This document shows positions 25,756 through 34,470 of a DNA stretch of 64,000 nucleotides, in pieces. The stretch's first letter is position 1. Every line of letters starts with the position of its first letter. The position numbers were made by a program, and so were the translations under genes. The notes under the pieces are model-generated. The model saw nothing but the letters and a program-made list of their open reading frames with translations, was not told the DNA's origin and made no database searches. Source of the DNA: Bradyrhizobium septentrionale (GTDB lineage Bacteria; Pseudomonadota; Alphaproteobacteria; Rhizobiales; Xanthobacteraceae); NCBI RefSeq assembly GCF_011516645.4, contig NZ_CP088285.1, forward strand, positions 8,636,501 through 8,700,500, given 5' to 3'.

Positions 25756-27192
25756 ATGAAGGTAGGCATACACTTGCAACAGCCATCCGATGCGCCGCAA
25801 TCCGATCCGCCGAGAGCGACGCGGACCACCGACGTGATGAACGCGATCCGCGCCAGGGTGGCGAGCCGGGCGCTGGTGGCCGACGACCGCCTGCCCTCGA
25901 TCCGCGGCCTTGCCGCCACGATGGGCGTCTCGCCCTCCACCGTCGTCGAGGCCTATGACCGACTGGTGGCCGAGGGCCTGATCCGCCCGCGGCCCGGCTC
26001 CGGCTTCTATGTCTCTTCAACCGCGCTGCCGCCGCTCGCGCTGGCCAAGGACCAGCCGCAGCGCGACCGCGCCGTCGATCCGTTCTGGGTGTCGCGGCAA
26101 TCGCTCGATGCCGAAGACGGCGCGCTGAAGCCGGGCTGCGGCTGGCTGCCGGCCGAATGGATGCCGACCGAAGCGCTGCGACGCGCATTGCGCAGCCTGG
26201 CGCGGGCCGATGACGCCGTGCTTTCCGACTATGGCGCGACCCGCGGCTCGCTCGCACTGCGTCGCATCCTGATGGCGCGGTTCGCCGACGAGGGCCTCGA
26301 GGTCCCGCCGGAGCAGCTCCTGCTCACCGCGTCCGGCACCCAGGCGATCGATTTGGTCTGCCGCTTCCTGCTGCGGCCCGGCGACACCGTGCTGGTCGAC
26401 GATCCCTGCTACTTCAATTTCCGGGCGCTGCTGCGCGCGCATCAGGTGAAAATCGTCAGCGTGCCCTACACCGCGTCAGGGCCCGACGTCGCAAGCTTCG
26501 AAGCGGTGCTGGCCGCCGAGCGGCCAAGGCTCTATGTCACCAATTCGGCGCTGCATAATCCGACCGGCGCGACGCTGTCGCCGCAAACCGCGCATCGCGT
26601 GCTGAATGCCGCGGCGGCCCATGATCTGACGATTGTCGAGGACGATATCTTCGCCGATTTCGAGCCGGAGCCGTCGGCGCGGCTCGCCGCGCTCGACGGG
26701 CTCAACCGTGTGATCCGGATCGGCAGCTTCTCCAAGACGCTGTCGGCCTCGGTGCGCTGCGGCTTCATCGCCGCACGGACGGACTGGATCGAAGATCTCG
26801 TCGACCTCCAGGTCGCGACCGGTTTTGGCGGCCCGAGCGCGGTCGCAACCGAAATCATCGCGAGCGTGCTGTCGAGCGGTTTCTATCGCAAGCATGTCGA
26901 GGAGCTGCGAAGGCGCCTCGCCCGCGCCCGCCGCGACGTCGGCGACAGACTGCAGCGCATCGGCATCGAGCCCTGGCTGATGCCGCGCGGCGGCTTCTAT
27001 CTGTGGTGCGAGTTGCCCGACGGCCGCGATTCCGCCGACGTGGCGCGCGCGGCGCTCGCCGACAATGTCGTGCTGGCGCCCGGCAACGTATTCAGCGCCT
27101 CGCAGACGGCATCCGCCTTCATGCGCTTCAACGTCGCGCAATGCCGCGACCCCAGGCTGATGCCGGCCTTGCAGCGGGCGATCCGGCGGTAG
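25756..27192 (+). CDS. MocR-type PLP-dependent transcriptional regulator
   Basis: A 478-residue regulator fusing an N-terminal GntR winged helix (DRLPSIRGLAATMGVSPSTV, then EAYDRLVAEGLIRPRPGSGF) to a C-terminal class I aminotransferase fold. The PLP lysine is in RIGSFSKTLSASVRCGF and the aspartate in IVEDDIFADFEPE. It binds its ligand or PLP through the aminotransferase domain and controls neighbouring genes, here most likely the divergent EamA exporter. No ribosome-binding site is visible before the ATG; a later ATG at 25837 would remove residues before the HTH and is possible. Confidence 0.92.
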   Translation: MKVGIHLQQPSDAPQSDPPRATRTTDVMNAIRARVASRALVADDRLPSIRGLAATMGVSPSTVVEAYDRLVAEGLIRPRPGSGFYVSSTALPPLALAKDQPQRDRAVDPFWVSRQSLDAEDGALKPGCGWLPAEWMPTEALRRALRSLARADDAVLSDYGATRGSLALRRILMARFADEGLEVPPEQLLLTASGTQAIDLVCRFLLRPGDTVLVDDPCYFNFRALLRAHQVKIVSVPYTASGPDVASFEAVLAAERPRLYVTNSALHNPTGATLSPQTAHRVLNAAAAHDLTIVEDDIFADFEPEPSARLAALDGLNRVIRIGSFSKTLSASVRCGFIAARTDWIEDLVDLQVATGFGGPSAVATEIIASVLSSGFYRKHVEELRRRLARARRDVGDRLQRIGIEPWLMPRGGFYLWCELPDGRDSADVARAALADNVVLAPGNVFSASQTASAFMRFNVAQCRDPRLMPALQRAIRR

Positions 27193-27237
27193 AGCGCGAT
27201 GAGATTGGGTTGAATAGCCGCCGCGACGGCGCTGCGC

Positions 27238-27382
27238 TCCCTCGCCCCGTCCCTTCACGGGGAGAGGGTTGGGTGAGGGGCTATCTCCGCATAAGCGGTG
27301 ATAGCTGCGCTCGCGGAGACTCCCCCTCACCCGGAACGCATCTCGCGATGCGTTCCGACCTCTCCCCGCACGCGGGGCGAGG
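27238..27382. repeat. Palindromic intergenic repeat, family F (copy 3)
   Basis: This runs from CTCGCCCCGTCCCTTCACGG to CTCCCCGCACGCGGGGCGAG, with inner GGGTGAGGGGC/CCCCCTCACCC and a central GGAACGCATCTCGCGATGCG hairpin. It lies between two convergent genes. Confidence 0.82.
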
Positions 27383-27424
27383 TGAAGCAGAGTCCACTGC
27401 CCGAGCACCTGACCGACGCGGCGA

Positions 27425-28081
27425 CTACTTCTCACCCACCTTAAACGGCTCCTCCTTGCCAGGCGGCACGGTCTCCTCGGCCATCGCCAGGATCATCGCG
27501 ACCATCACGTAATTGCCGGCGAGCGCGGTGAGATCGACGATCTGCTGGTCGTTGAAGATTTTCTTGGCCCGCGCATAGGTCTCGTCGGAGACCTTCTTGG
27601 TCGTGGTCAGCTCGGTGACGAAATCGTACACGACGGCCTCGTCCTCGGCCATTTTCGACGGCCGGTTGCCGGCCTTCAGCTCGGCGATCACGTCAGCCGA
27701 CAGCCCGGCCTTGGCCGCGAGCGGTGCATGCGCGAACCATTCGACCTGCGAGCGCCACTGCCGGCCGATGATCAGGATCGCGAACTCGTTCAGCCTGGTC
27801 GGCACCGAGGTCTGCCAGCGCAGGTAATAAAAGAGATCGTAGAGGCGCTGGCCGAGCACCGGGCTCCTGATGATCGGATTGTAGGGTCCGCCGATGCCGA
27901 CGCTCGACACCTTCATGATCTGCTCGCCGAGCGGCTTTTGCAGATCGTTGAGCTGCTCCATGGTGAGCTGCGGGAAGCGCGGCTCCTTGCTGGTGGCGGG
28001 CGCCGAGAACATCGTGGCCGCGAGCCAGCCACCGGCCGCGGCCAGCGTGAGCGACGACAGCCAGACGGTTGCTGATTGCAT
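27425..28081 (-). CDS. Exported carboxymuconolactone decarboxylase family protein
   Basis: A 218-residue AhpD-like helical protein preceded by an N-terminal membrane anchor/signal (VWLSSLTLAAAGGWLAATMF). The core RLNEFAILIIGRQWRSQVEWF and AHAPLAAKAGLSADVIAELK is the CMD fold; the usual CxxC redox pair of AhpD is replaced by W-S-Q-V-E-W-F-A-H, so a thiol-peroxidase role is unlikely. Many such proteins are of unknown function. It is co-directional with the beta-lactamase gene upstream. Confidence 0.87.
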   Translation of the reverse strand: MQSATVWLSSLTLAAAGGWLAATMFSAPATSKEPRFPQLTMEQLNDLQKPLGEQIMKVSSVGIGGPYNPIIRSPVLGQRLYDLFYYLRWQTSVPTRLNEFAILIIGRQWRSQVEWFAHAPLAAKAGLSADVIAELKAGNRPSKMAEDEAVVYDFVTELTTTKKVSDETYARAKKIFNDQQIVDLTALAGNYVMVAMILAMAEETVPPGKEEPFKVGEK

Positions 28082-28270
28082 GATTTCCTCCGATTCTTGC
28101 TTTTGACGGAGGCATGCTAGTCGAGCCGTGATGCGCCTGCCAGCCGCGCCGCGCGCAGGTCAGCCCGTCACAGCGCGACGATATCGGTGAGGCATTGCTG
28201 CGTGACGCTCATCCGCGCGTCGATCTGCGCCTGGGTCTTGCAGTCCATGTTCATCGCGAACACGGTGACG

Positions 28271-28981
28271 TCACTGCCCCTTCTCGACCCAGCCGACCAG
28301 CCAGCCGAGCGAGCCGTGCTCCTTGTCGGTCAGTCCGGTCTTGGCGCGAATGACGGCGTCGCCGACCTTCGTCACCGGAAGGATGTCGCACACCAGCTGC
28401 TGGCTGCGCTTGCCGACCGGCAGCACGCCGCGGCGCAGCCGGTCGAGGAAATCGATCTGCTGCACCGGATCGATCCGCAAATTGCCGGTCACCCAGAACT
28501 GGTCGATGCCGCCGCCGACGTCGCGGTTGCCGTAGTCGATGATGTCGACGTACTTCTTCATCCGCTCCTCGCCGATCCGGCGGGCGATCTCCTGAAACAC
28601 CGGGAACGCCGACACCGCGAGCGCCGAGCGCAACGTGTGATCCTCGTTCCAGGCCTCGATCCTGCGCGTTGTGCCGTCCCACTTGAAGACGTCCTTGTCG
28701 GGGTCCTGCACCACGCCGGTCTCGAGCGCGATCAGCGCGTTCGGGATCTTGAAGGTCGAGGCCGGCAATTTGCCCTCGCCCGAGCGCACCTTGTCGCTCG
28801 CGATGATCAGATAATCGTCGACCTTGTAGCCGACGAAGGTACCTTCGGTGCCGAGATCGAAGAAGCGCTTTGCCAGATCCTCGCGAAACTCGCTGCGCTG
28901 GTAGGACACGTTGGCGAAGCTGCGCGACGGCAGAATGCCTGCGGCAGCAAGCAGACCGAGCGCATGGCGGCGATTGATCAC
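28271..28981 (-). CDS. Class D beta-lactamase, frameshifted near the C-terminus
   Basis: An OXA-type serine hydrolase. Motif I STFK carries the nucleophile and the carboxylated lysine, the SxV position reads SAF (Val to Phe), YGN is in DYGNRDVGGG, and KTG is in RAKTGLTDKE. A signal peptide (RRHALGLLAAAGILPSRSFA) follows a likely GTG start at 28981. The frame stops at WLVGWVEKGQ. One G fewer in the run at 28277-28280 would continue as SDVTVFAMNMDCKTQ and on to a stop at 28168-28170, matching the missing last beta strand of the family. As read, about 35 residues are lost and the enzyme may be inactive. A sequencing error is possible. Confidence 0.85.
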   Translation of the reverse strand: MINRRHALGLLAAAGILPSRSFANVSYQRSEFREDLAKRFFDLGTEGTFVGYKVDDYLIIASDKVRSGEGKLPASTFKIPNALIALETGVVQDPDKDVFKWDGTTRRIEAWNEDHTLRSALAVSAFPVFQEIARRIGEERMKKYVDIIDYGNRDVGGGIDQFWVTGNLRIDPVQQIDFLDRLRRGVLPVGKRSQQLVCDILPVTKVGDAVIRAKTGLTDKEHGSLGWLVGWVEKGQ

Positions 28982-29112
28982 GAGGAGACCTGAACAGTTC
29001 GGGTTGACGACGATGCTGATGCCATCGTGGTAAAACGATGGCAATCGGACTTGCTTGTTTGACGCATTTTCTTCACGCGAACCGGTGCCCACTTCGCTCG
29101 AAAACGCTATCG

Positions 29113-29376
29113 CTATCGCACCCGGCCCGACAGCCGCAGCACGAACACCAAGACCTCCGCGACGGCCTTGTAGAGCTCGGCCGGGATCTCGTCGCCGAGC
29201 TCGACGTTGGAGAGCGCGCCGGCCAAAACCTCGTTCTCCTCGATCGGGATATCGTTGGCTTTGGCGACCTCGATGATCTTGGCGCCAATCGCGCCCTTGC
29301 CTTTGGCCACCACGCGCGGCGCGCCGGAATGGTCGTAATGCAGGGCGACCGCGAGCTGGCTGTTCGCGTCGCTCAT
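29113..29376 (-). CDS. FlhB-like C-terminal domain protein (FlhX type)
   Basis: An 87-residue free-standing homologue of the cytosolic tail of the flagellar export switch FlhB. It reads AVALHYDHSGAPRVVAKGKG and then IIEVAKANDIPIEENEVLAG, typical of the FlhB C-terminal domain after the cleavage site. The NPTH autocleavage motif itself is absent (the position before AVALHYD is SQL), so this resembles the mature FlhB-CC fragment. It overlaps the FliK-like gene by 4 bases (ATGA), so the two are translated together. FlhB tails and FliK interact in setting export specificity. Confidence 0.92.
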   Translation of the reverse strand: MSDANSQLAVALHYDHSGAPRVVAKGKGAIGAKIIEVAKANDIPIEENEVLAGALSNVELGDEIPAELYKAVAEVLVFVLRLSGRVR

Positions 29377-30965
29377 GATGCGCGGTCCAGGAAGTGGCCG
29401 GCGCGCGCGGGCGCAGGTTGCGGCGGGCTGCCGTCGCGGATCTCGATGTCGCCGGGTGTGAGCTCGGCCCTGCTCAGTGCCTGGCTGAGCTCGGATGCGC
29501 CGGCGCGCAGCTGCGCGGCGGTCGAGGGACGCTCGGCCCACATCCGCACCGAGGTGCGCTCGCCGTTCAACGAGACCAGCGCGTGCACCGGGCCGGCCGG
29601 CTCGACGTCGAGCGTGAAGCGCGCCCGCCATACCCGCTTGGCGGCCTCGACCTCATTGCCGCCGCCGTCGTGGGAAATCTCGAACTGCGCCATCGCCGTG
29701 CCCTGCTGGGTCAGGAACGGGATCTCGAAATTCCAGCGCGGCACCATCGCGTCGAGCTGCGGACGCTGGCCATCGCCGCGATCCGGCAGCGAGGCGACCT
29801 GGAGCAGCGTCTGCCGCGCCAGTGCCGCGTCGGTGTTTTCCAGGAGGCGATGCGCGGCGGCAGCAATCGGCGTGCCCGGCGCGATCGACGGCTCGGCCAC
29901 GGCCTGCGCCGACGGCAGCGCGCCGTGAAACGGCGGTGGCGGCGTGTTACTGCGTGCGGACACTTCGCCCGGCAGCATCTCCCTTGGCGCGGCGGCCTGC
30001 CGTGCCGGGTTGCCGAGCTCGTGCAGCGCTTCCTGAATGAGATTGAGCGTGCCGCCCGCCGACGGCCCGGCATCGAGCGCATCCGCGAGAACCCCGGCGA
30101 GCCCAGTGGCGCCGCGGCTGAGATCGTCGGCAACCGGCACGCGGGCCTGCGGCAGCAGGATTTCCTGAACGTCGAGGTCGCCCGTTGGCGCCGGCACGAT
30201 GCTCGGCGCCGTGCCGGCATTGGCAAGCGTCGGTTGCTGGAGTGGCGTGGATGCAGGCTTGGCGGTGTCGCCGGCACCAAGCGACGTCAGCGCCTGGCGC
30301 AGCACGATCAGCGCGGCCTTCAGATCGGGCGCGCTGCCGCTCGCGGGCGCAACGCCCGAGGCAAGCGTCGCCTCGAACAACAGGCCGGATTTCTGGAAGC
30401 CGGTCTTGACGGCATCGCCGCTCAGATTCTCGTCGAGGCCGGTCTGCTGCGCCAGCACCTGTGCGATCGCGGCCTGAAGCTTTGGCGGCAGATTGGCCGA
30501 GGCGACCGCCGCGAGATTGGCAAATAGCGGCGCCTGGCTGCCCTGCACCGCCGCCGCGTTCTGGGCCGTTGCGGTGATGGTGACGCGCTCGAGCGGCGTC
30601 AGCACCGCCTTCGGCGCCGTGGCGACGGGCTGCGACGCGGCGCTGACGTCGGCCGCCCCCTGGGCATGCGGCGACAGCTGCACCGCATCGCCGGCGTCGG
30701 CGCCCGGCCCGACCAGTTGCAGGCGGACGCTGCCGTCACTGGTCTGCGACACCGCAAGCTGCAAATTCTGGCCCTGCTGCAGCGGCACCTCGGTCTGGAC
30801 GTCGATCGACAGGCTCGCGATCGCGATCCGCACCAGATCGGCCGACAGCACCTTCAAGACCTGCGCGTTGACGACGCTGCCCGCCTCGAGCGTGAGGTCT
30901 GGCGCAACACTGCCCGCCTCGTTCGAGGCAAGCACCGGCAGCACGGGATTGATCGCAAGTGCCAT
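29373..30965 (-). CDS. FliK-like flagellar hook-length control protein
   Basis: A 530-residue protein with a low-complexity Ala/Gln/Pro-rich N-terminal two thirds and a C-terminal hook-length control domain (about residues 420-510: TAMAQFEISHDGGG, then RVWRARFTLDVEPAGPVHAL and ERTSVRMWAERPSTAAQLR). In flagellar systems FliK measures the hook and triggers the FlhB switch. It is coupled by an ATGA overlap to the FlhB-tail gene, and both are away from any flagellar cluster in this window. It could serve the second flagellar system or a related export system. Confidence 0.88.
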   Translation of the reverse strand: MALAINPVLPVLASNEAGSVAPDLTLEAGSVVNAQVLKVLSADLVRIAIASLSIDVQTEVPLQQGQNLQLAVSQTSDGSVRLQLVGPGADAGDAVQLSPHAQGAADVSAASQPVATAPKAVLTPLERVTITATAQNAAAVQGSQAPLFANLAAVASANLPPKLQAAIAQVLAQQTGLDENLSGDAVKTGFQKSGLLFEATLASGVAPASGSAPDLKAALIVLRQALTSLGAGDTAKPASTPLQQPTLANAGTAPSIVPAPTGDLDVQEILLPQARVPVADDLSRGATGLAGVLADALDAGPSAGGTLNLIQEALHELGNPARQAAAPREMLPGEVSARSNTPPPPFHGALPSAQAVAEPSIAPGTPIAAAAHRLLENTDAALARQTLLQVASLPDRGDGQRPQLDAMVPRWNFEIPFLTQQGTAMAQFEISHDGGGNEVEAAKRVWRARFTLDVEPAGPVHALVSLNGERTSVRMWAERPSTAAQLRAGASELSQALSRAELTPGDIEIRDGSPPQPAPARAGHFLDRAS

Positions 30966-31029
30966 GTCGAAGGTTTCGGCCAGGCGCGAGGGACGTGCCG
31001 CAGGCTAGCCCGGCGCCGTAAACCCCTCG

Positions 31030-31815
31030 TTAACCGGCGGCCGGCTTGAGCTCCCTCAGGACGCCGGCGGCGGCCTTGAAATCGACCTGCCGGGCGGTGC
31101 GGCGGACGGCGACCTCCTCGTCGACGCCCCATTTCTCGATGTTCCAGTCCTCGTCGACATGGGCGGCGGCCCAGATCTGGTCCTCGTCGCAGACACCATG
31201 CATCAAGGCCAGCGCCAGCAGCGCCGAGCCGGTCAGCGTCGTCACCACATGGAGCGCCGCGACCGACCATGGATCGGCCGGGAACGCCGCGCGCGCCGCC
31301 TTGATCGCGGGCTCGGGCTGGCCGACATGCATCACCCCCTCGGCCATCACGAAATGGGCGCCGAGCGCATCGGCGGCCCAGAACAGGATCGGGTCCCAAT
31401 GCCGGGCCTCGCGCGCCACCAGGGAATCGGGATGGCCGGCGCGATAGAACAGCAGGTCGCTGCCGAGGAATTTTGCGGCGTCGTCGGCGACCTCGTCGAC
31501 GCGATCGATCACCCCCTCGATCACGCTGTTGGCTAGCCGCGTCAGCGGCATGGTCATGGGATCGATGGTCTCGCCCTGCGCATTCCATTCCGCCGCGACC
31601 GCGTCCGCAAGGGCGCGCGTCGGCACCACGATCGGCTTGCCGGACGGCGAGCGGATCTGCTTGCCATCGAGCGTGATCGCAAATCCGCCACTGGCGTCAG
31701 TGACGCCGGCGCCGGTGTAGAAGCGCTTGCGCCGGGGCGTGCGGATGTGGCGCCGCACCGCCTCCTGCGGATCGAGCGGGGATTGTTCGGCGGGTTCGTC
31801 AAACAGTTCGCGCAT
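31030..31815 (-). CDS. ATP12-family F1-ATPase assembly chaperone
   Basis: A 261-residue homologue of mitochondrial ATP12, which binds F1 alpha subunit during ATP synthase assembly; alphaproteobacteria keep it. Features include RFYTGAGVTDASGGFAITLD, GKQIRSPSGKPIVVPTRALA and AVAAEWNAQGETIDPMTMPL, and the C-terminal ALALMHG...HVDEDWNIEKWG. The ATG at 31815 (MRELFDEPAEQ) is chosen over the TTG at 31854, because the upstream codons fall inside the diverged duplicate described for 31818-31952. Confidence 0.94.
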   Translation of the reverse strand: MRELFDEPAEQSPLDPQEAVRRHIRTPRRKRFYTGAGVTDASGGFAITLDGKQIRSPSGKPIVVPTRALADAVAAEWNAQGETIDPMTMPLTRLANSVIEGVIDRVDEVADDAAKFLGSDLLFYRAGHPDSLVAREARHWDPILFWAADALGAHFVMAEGVMHVGQPEPAIKAARAAFPADPWSVAALHVVTTLTGSALLALALMHGVCDEDQIWAAAHVDEDWNIEKWGVDEEVAVRRTARQVDFKAAAGVLRELKPAAG

Positions 31816-31817
31816 CG

Positions 31818-31952
31818 CGCCGGCCAGCTTTCGTTCAGATGGATTTGCCCGCAAGATATGTCAGGGACAACGGCAAATAAAGCTGATGCGACGCGTCAAA
31901 TTTCGCCCGTCTCGGCGGTTTTCGAAGCCGCCACCGCCGATCCCGGGTTCCG
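31818..31952. repeat. Left diverged direct repeat bracketing the CorA/ZIP islet (broken 5' copy of the 34649 gene)
   Basis: This aligns with 34581-34728: CTTTCGTTC, GCAAGATATGTCAGGG, CGGCAAATAAAGCTGATG, GACG-GTCAA and finally GGGTTCCG occur in the same order in both. The ATG at 31886 matches the true start at 34649, but this copy has lost about 13 bp and shifts frame, so it no longer encodes the signal peptide. It is therefore a remnant of the same 5' region. Confidence 0.85.
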
Positions 31953-32002
31953 TTGACCGGCCCGTCCGATGACCCCGGATTGTCTGGCAGAAGCGAACGT
32001 GG

Positions 32003-33061
32003 CTAAAGCCAGCCATCACGCTTGAAACGCGCATAGAGCAGAGCGCAGGTGCCGAGGATACCGGCCAGCACATAGTAGTAGCCGTATTCCCACTTCAGCT
32101 CCGGCATGTGCTCGAAGTTCATGCCGTAGATGCCGGCAATCGCCGTCGGCACGGCGAGGATCGCGGCCCATGCCGCCAGCCTGCGGGTGATCGCCGTCTG
32201 TTGCGCCTGTCCGGCCATCATGCTGGCTTCGAACACGAAGGCCAGAATTTCGCGGAGCGAATCGATATCCTCTTCGGCCCGCTTGGCATGATCGAGCACG
32301 TCGCGGAACAGCGGCTTCATTTCCTTGTCCATCGCGATCAGATCGGCATGCTCAAGCCGTTTGCAGACATTGACCACCGGACCGACCGCGCGCCGCAGAC
32401 TGAGCAGATCCCGCCGCAACCTGTACAAGCGGTCGAATTCCCGCCGGACCAGCGACCTCTGCAGTACTTCCTTTTCGAGCTCTTCTGCCTCGGTCTGCAC
32501 GCTTTCGATAACGGGTCCGTAATTGTCGACGATGAAGTCCAGGATGGCGTAGAGGATGTAGTCCTCGCCCTGCGAAAGCGAAGCCGGACATGACTCGCAG
32601 CGAGCCCGAACAGCCTTGTAAGAACTCGATGCGCCATGCCGCACCGAGACGACGTAGCCGGTTCCGAGAAAGATATGCGTCTCGCCGAATGCGATCTCGT
32701 CATCGACGATTTGCGCGGTGCGCGCCACCACGAACAACGCGTCGTCGTACTGCTCGACCTTTGGCTGCTGATGTGCAGTGGAGGCGTCTTCGATCGCCAG
32801 GGGGTGCAGGTCCAGCTGCGCGGCAACGCGCTCGAGCAGCGCCTTGTCAGGCTCATGCAACCCGATCCAGACCACATGGCCGGATTTCTTCGACCACTCG
32901 CCGGCTTCCTCGATCGAAATATCGGAAACGCGTCGCCCGCTGACATAGACGCTCGCTGCGACCACGCCTGGCTCGCTCGGCGAGAGGCGCTCCGGCGCGG
33001 AATTGACTTCGACAGGTCGTAGGCGAGCCCGCTGTCTCAAGACTGTCGCTCCCTGCACCAT
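32003..33061 (-). CDS. corA: CorA-family magnesium/cobalt transporter
   Basis: A 352-residue pentameric divalent-cation channel. The cytoplasmic funnel domain comes first (VVWIGLHEPDKALLERVA, then HPLAIEDASTAHQQPKVEQY), then the long stalk helices, and two C-terminal membrane helices with the selectivity motif YGMNFEHMPEL between them. It ends with the positively charged cap KRDGWL. It is divergent from the ZIP-like transporter, the two sharing a spacer of about 160 bp, and both lie within a segment bracketed by imperfect direct repeats. Confidence 0.95.
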   Translation of the reverse strand: MVQGATVLRQRARLRPVEVNSAPERLSPSEPGVVAASVYVSGRRVSDISIEEAGEWSKKSGHVVWIGLHEPDKALLERVAAQLDLHPLAIEDASTAHQQPKVEQYDDALFVVARTAQIVDDEIAFGETHIFLGTGYVVSVRHGASSSYKAVRARCESCPASLSQGEDYILYAILDFIVDNYGPVIESVQTEAEELEKEVLQRSLVRREFDRLYRLRRDLLSLRRAVGPVVNVCKRLEHADLIAMDKEMKPLFRDVLDHAKRAEEDIDSLREILAFVFEASMMAGQAQQTAITRRLAAWAAILAVPTAIAGIYGMNFEHMPELKWEYGYYYVLAGILGTCALLYARFKRDGWL

Positions 33062-33219
33062 TGAACTGCTGCAGACAAACGTCCGCGCCGCAGGTCTCGT
33101 TCCAGATGCATCAGATATGGTCGCCCCGCAACCTGAATTCTACAGGCTCCTATATCATGCCTATACGGACCCCGGCCGATTCATATCGATTTCCTATAAG
33201 CAGGCTCGATACGGTGCCG

Positions 33220-34470
33220 ATGAGAGCATTCTCGGGACCGATGACCGGATTTGTTGACATCGCCGCCGTGGCCTTCGTCGGCTTCGTCACGACATCATCG
33301 ACGATGTTCGGCGCGCTCCTCGGCCTGTGGGTGCGGATTCCCAAGAGCGTGCTGGCGGCGCTGCTGGCTTTCGCGGCGGGGTCGCTGATCTGCGCGCTCG
33401 CCATCGAGCTTGCATTTGAGAGCGTGCTAGCCCTCCAGCATCAGCAATTCGGCCGGATGCAGGCCTGGCAATTTGTCGGCGGCGGCTTCGCGTTGGGCGC
33501 CGCGATCTACTATTGCGGCGCGATGTTCCTCGAGCAGCGTGGCGCCGCGGTCCGTCTGCCGACCCGCTTTTACGAATTCGCCGTCAATCAGAAGCGCAAG
33601 AGCTCGCAAGAGTTGATCGGACTGCTCAGCAAATCCGATCTGATGCGCCATCTTCCGCCGGAGCGCATCGAAGCGTTGCTGCCGTACATTGAAGTACGGA
33701 CCTTGAACGCAGGCGACGACCTGTTTCGCGCGGGCGACAAGGGCGATGCGCTCTACATCGTCAAGCATGGCAACGTCGCCGTGTTGCCGGATCGCGGCGA
33801 GAACACCTCGTCGGCGGAAAAGCCGATCGCTCAGCTTTCGGAAGGCCAGATCCTGGGGGAGATGGCGCTTCTGACGGGCAATCCACGCAGCGCCACGATC
33901 CGCGCCACGATAACGACCGAGTTGCTGCGGATCGGCAAGGACGATTTCGAGCGGCTGATCCACGAAGATCGTGACCTGGAAGCCGCCGTCAGGCGCCTCA
34001 GTCACGAACGGGCCATCAGCAACCTCAGCTCCAGCGGGGTCAATCCCGCGACCTGGGCCGCGATCGCCGCCAGCAACGTCCATCACCTCACCCGGCGCGA
34101 GTCGGACACGTTGCTGGTCAAGGCCGGCCATGGCGCGGGATTGGCGATCGTGCTGGGCAACATCCTGGACACGATCCCGGGCTGCCTTGTGATCGGGGCC
34201 AAGTTCGATGGAATGCAGACGCTGTCGCTCAGCCTCATCCTCGGCATGTTCATCGGCGGCATTCCGGAGGCGGCCGCCAGCGCCGCGATACTTCGCAAAG
34301 CAGGGTATAGCGCAGGGACGGTGCTGCTGCTGTGGTCGACCGTTATGGTCGCCGGCATCGTCTCGGCGGTGGCCGGGCATGACCTGATCGGCAACTCCCC
34401 GTCGCTGGTTTCGACCTTCTTGCAGGCGGTCGCCGGCGGGGCGTGCTTGCCCTCGTCGCGCACGCCATGA
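33220..34470 (+). CDS. ZIP-like metal transporter with a cyclic-nucleotide-binding domain in the central loop (3' frameshift)
   Basis: Three N-terminal membrane helices (AFVGFVTTSSTMFGALLGLW; SVLAALLAFAAGSLICALAI; VGGGFALGAAIYYCGAMFLE) precede a complete cNMP-binding domain of about 125 residues. Its phosphate-binding cassette reads LGEMALLTGNPRSATIRA with the key Glu and Arg. ZIP-type helices follow (NILDTIPGCLVIG; GMFIGGIPEAAASA). The domain sits where ZIP proteins have their variable TM3-TM4 loop. After TFLQAVAGGA the frame is lost: adding one G after 34443 would continue VLALVAHAMIPEAIHQGG to a stop at 34569-34571, restoring the last helices. As read the protein ends early at CLPSSRTP. 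The ATG at 33220 or 33241 is the likely start. Function: cNMP-gated metal uptake or efflux (inference). Confidence 0.82.
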   Translation: MRAFSGPMTGFVDIAAVAFVGFVTTSSTMFGALLGLWVRIPKSVLAALLAFAAGSLICALAIELAFESVLALQHQQFGRMQAWQFVGGGFALGAAIYYCGAMFLEQRGAAVRLPTRFYEFAVNQKRKSSQELIGLLSKSDLMRHLPPERIEALLPYIEVRTLNAGDDLFRAGDKGDALYIVKHGNVAVLPDRGENTSSAEKPIAQLSEGQILGEMALLTGNPRSATIRATITTELLRIGKDDFERLIHEDRDLEAAVRRLSHERAISNLSSSGVNPATWAAIAASNVHHLTRRESDTLLVKAGHGAGLAIVLGNILDTIPGCLVIGAKFDGMQTLSLSLILGMFIGGIPEAAASAAILRKAGYSAGTVLLLWSTVMVAGIVSAVAGHDLIGNSPSLVSTFLQAVAGGACLPSSRTP

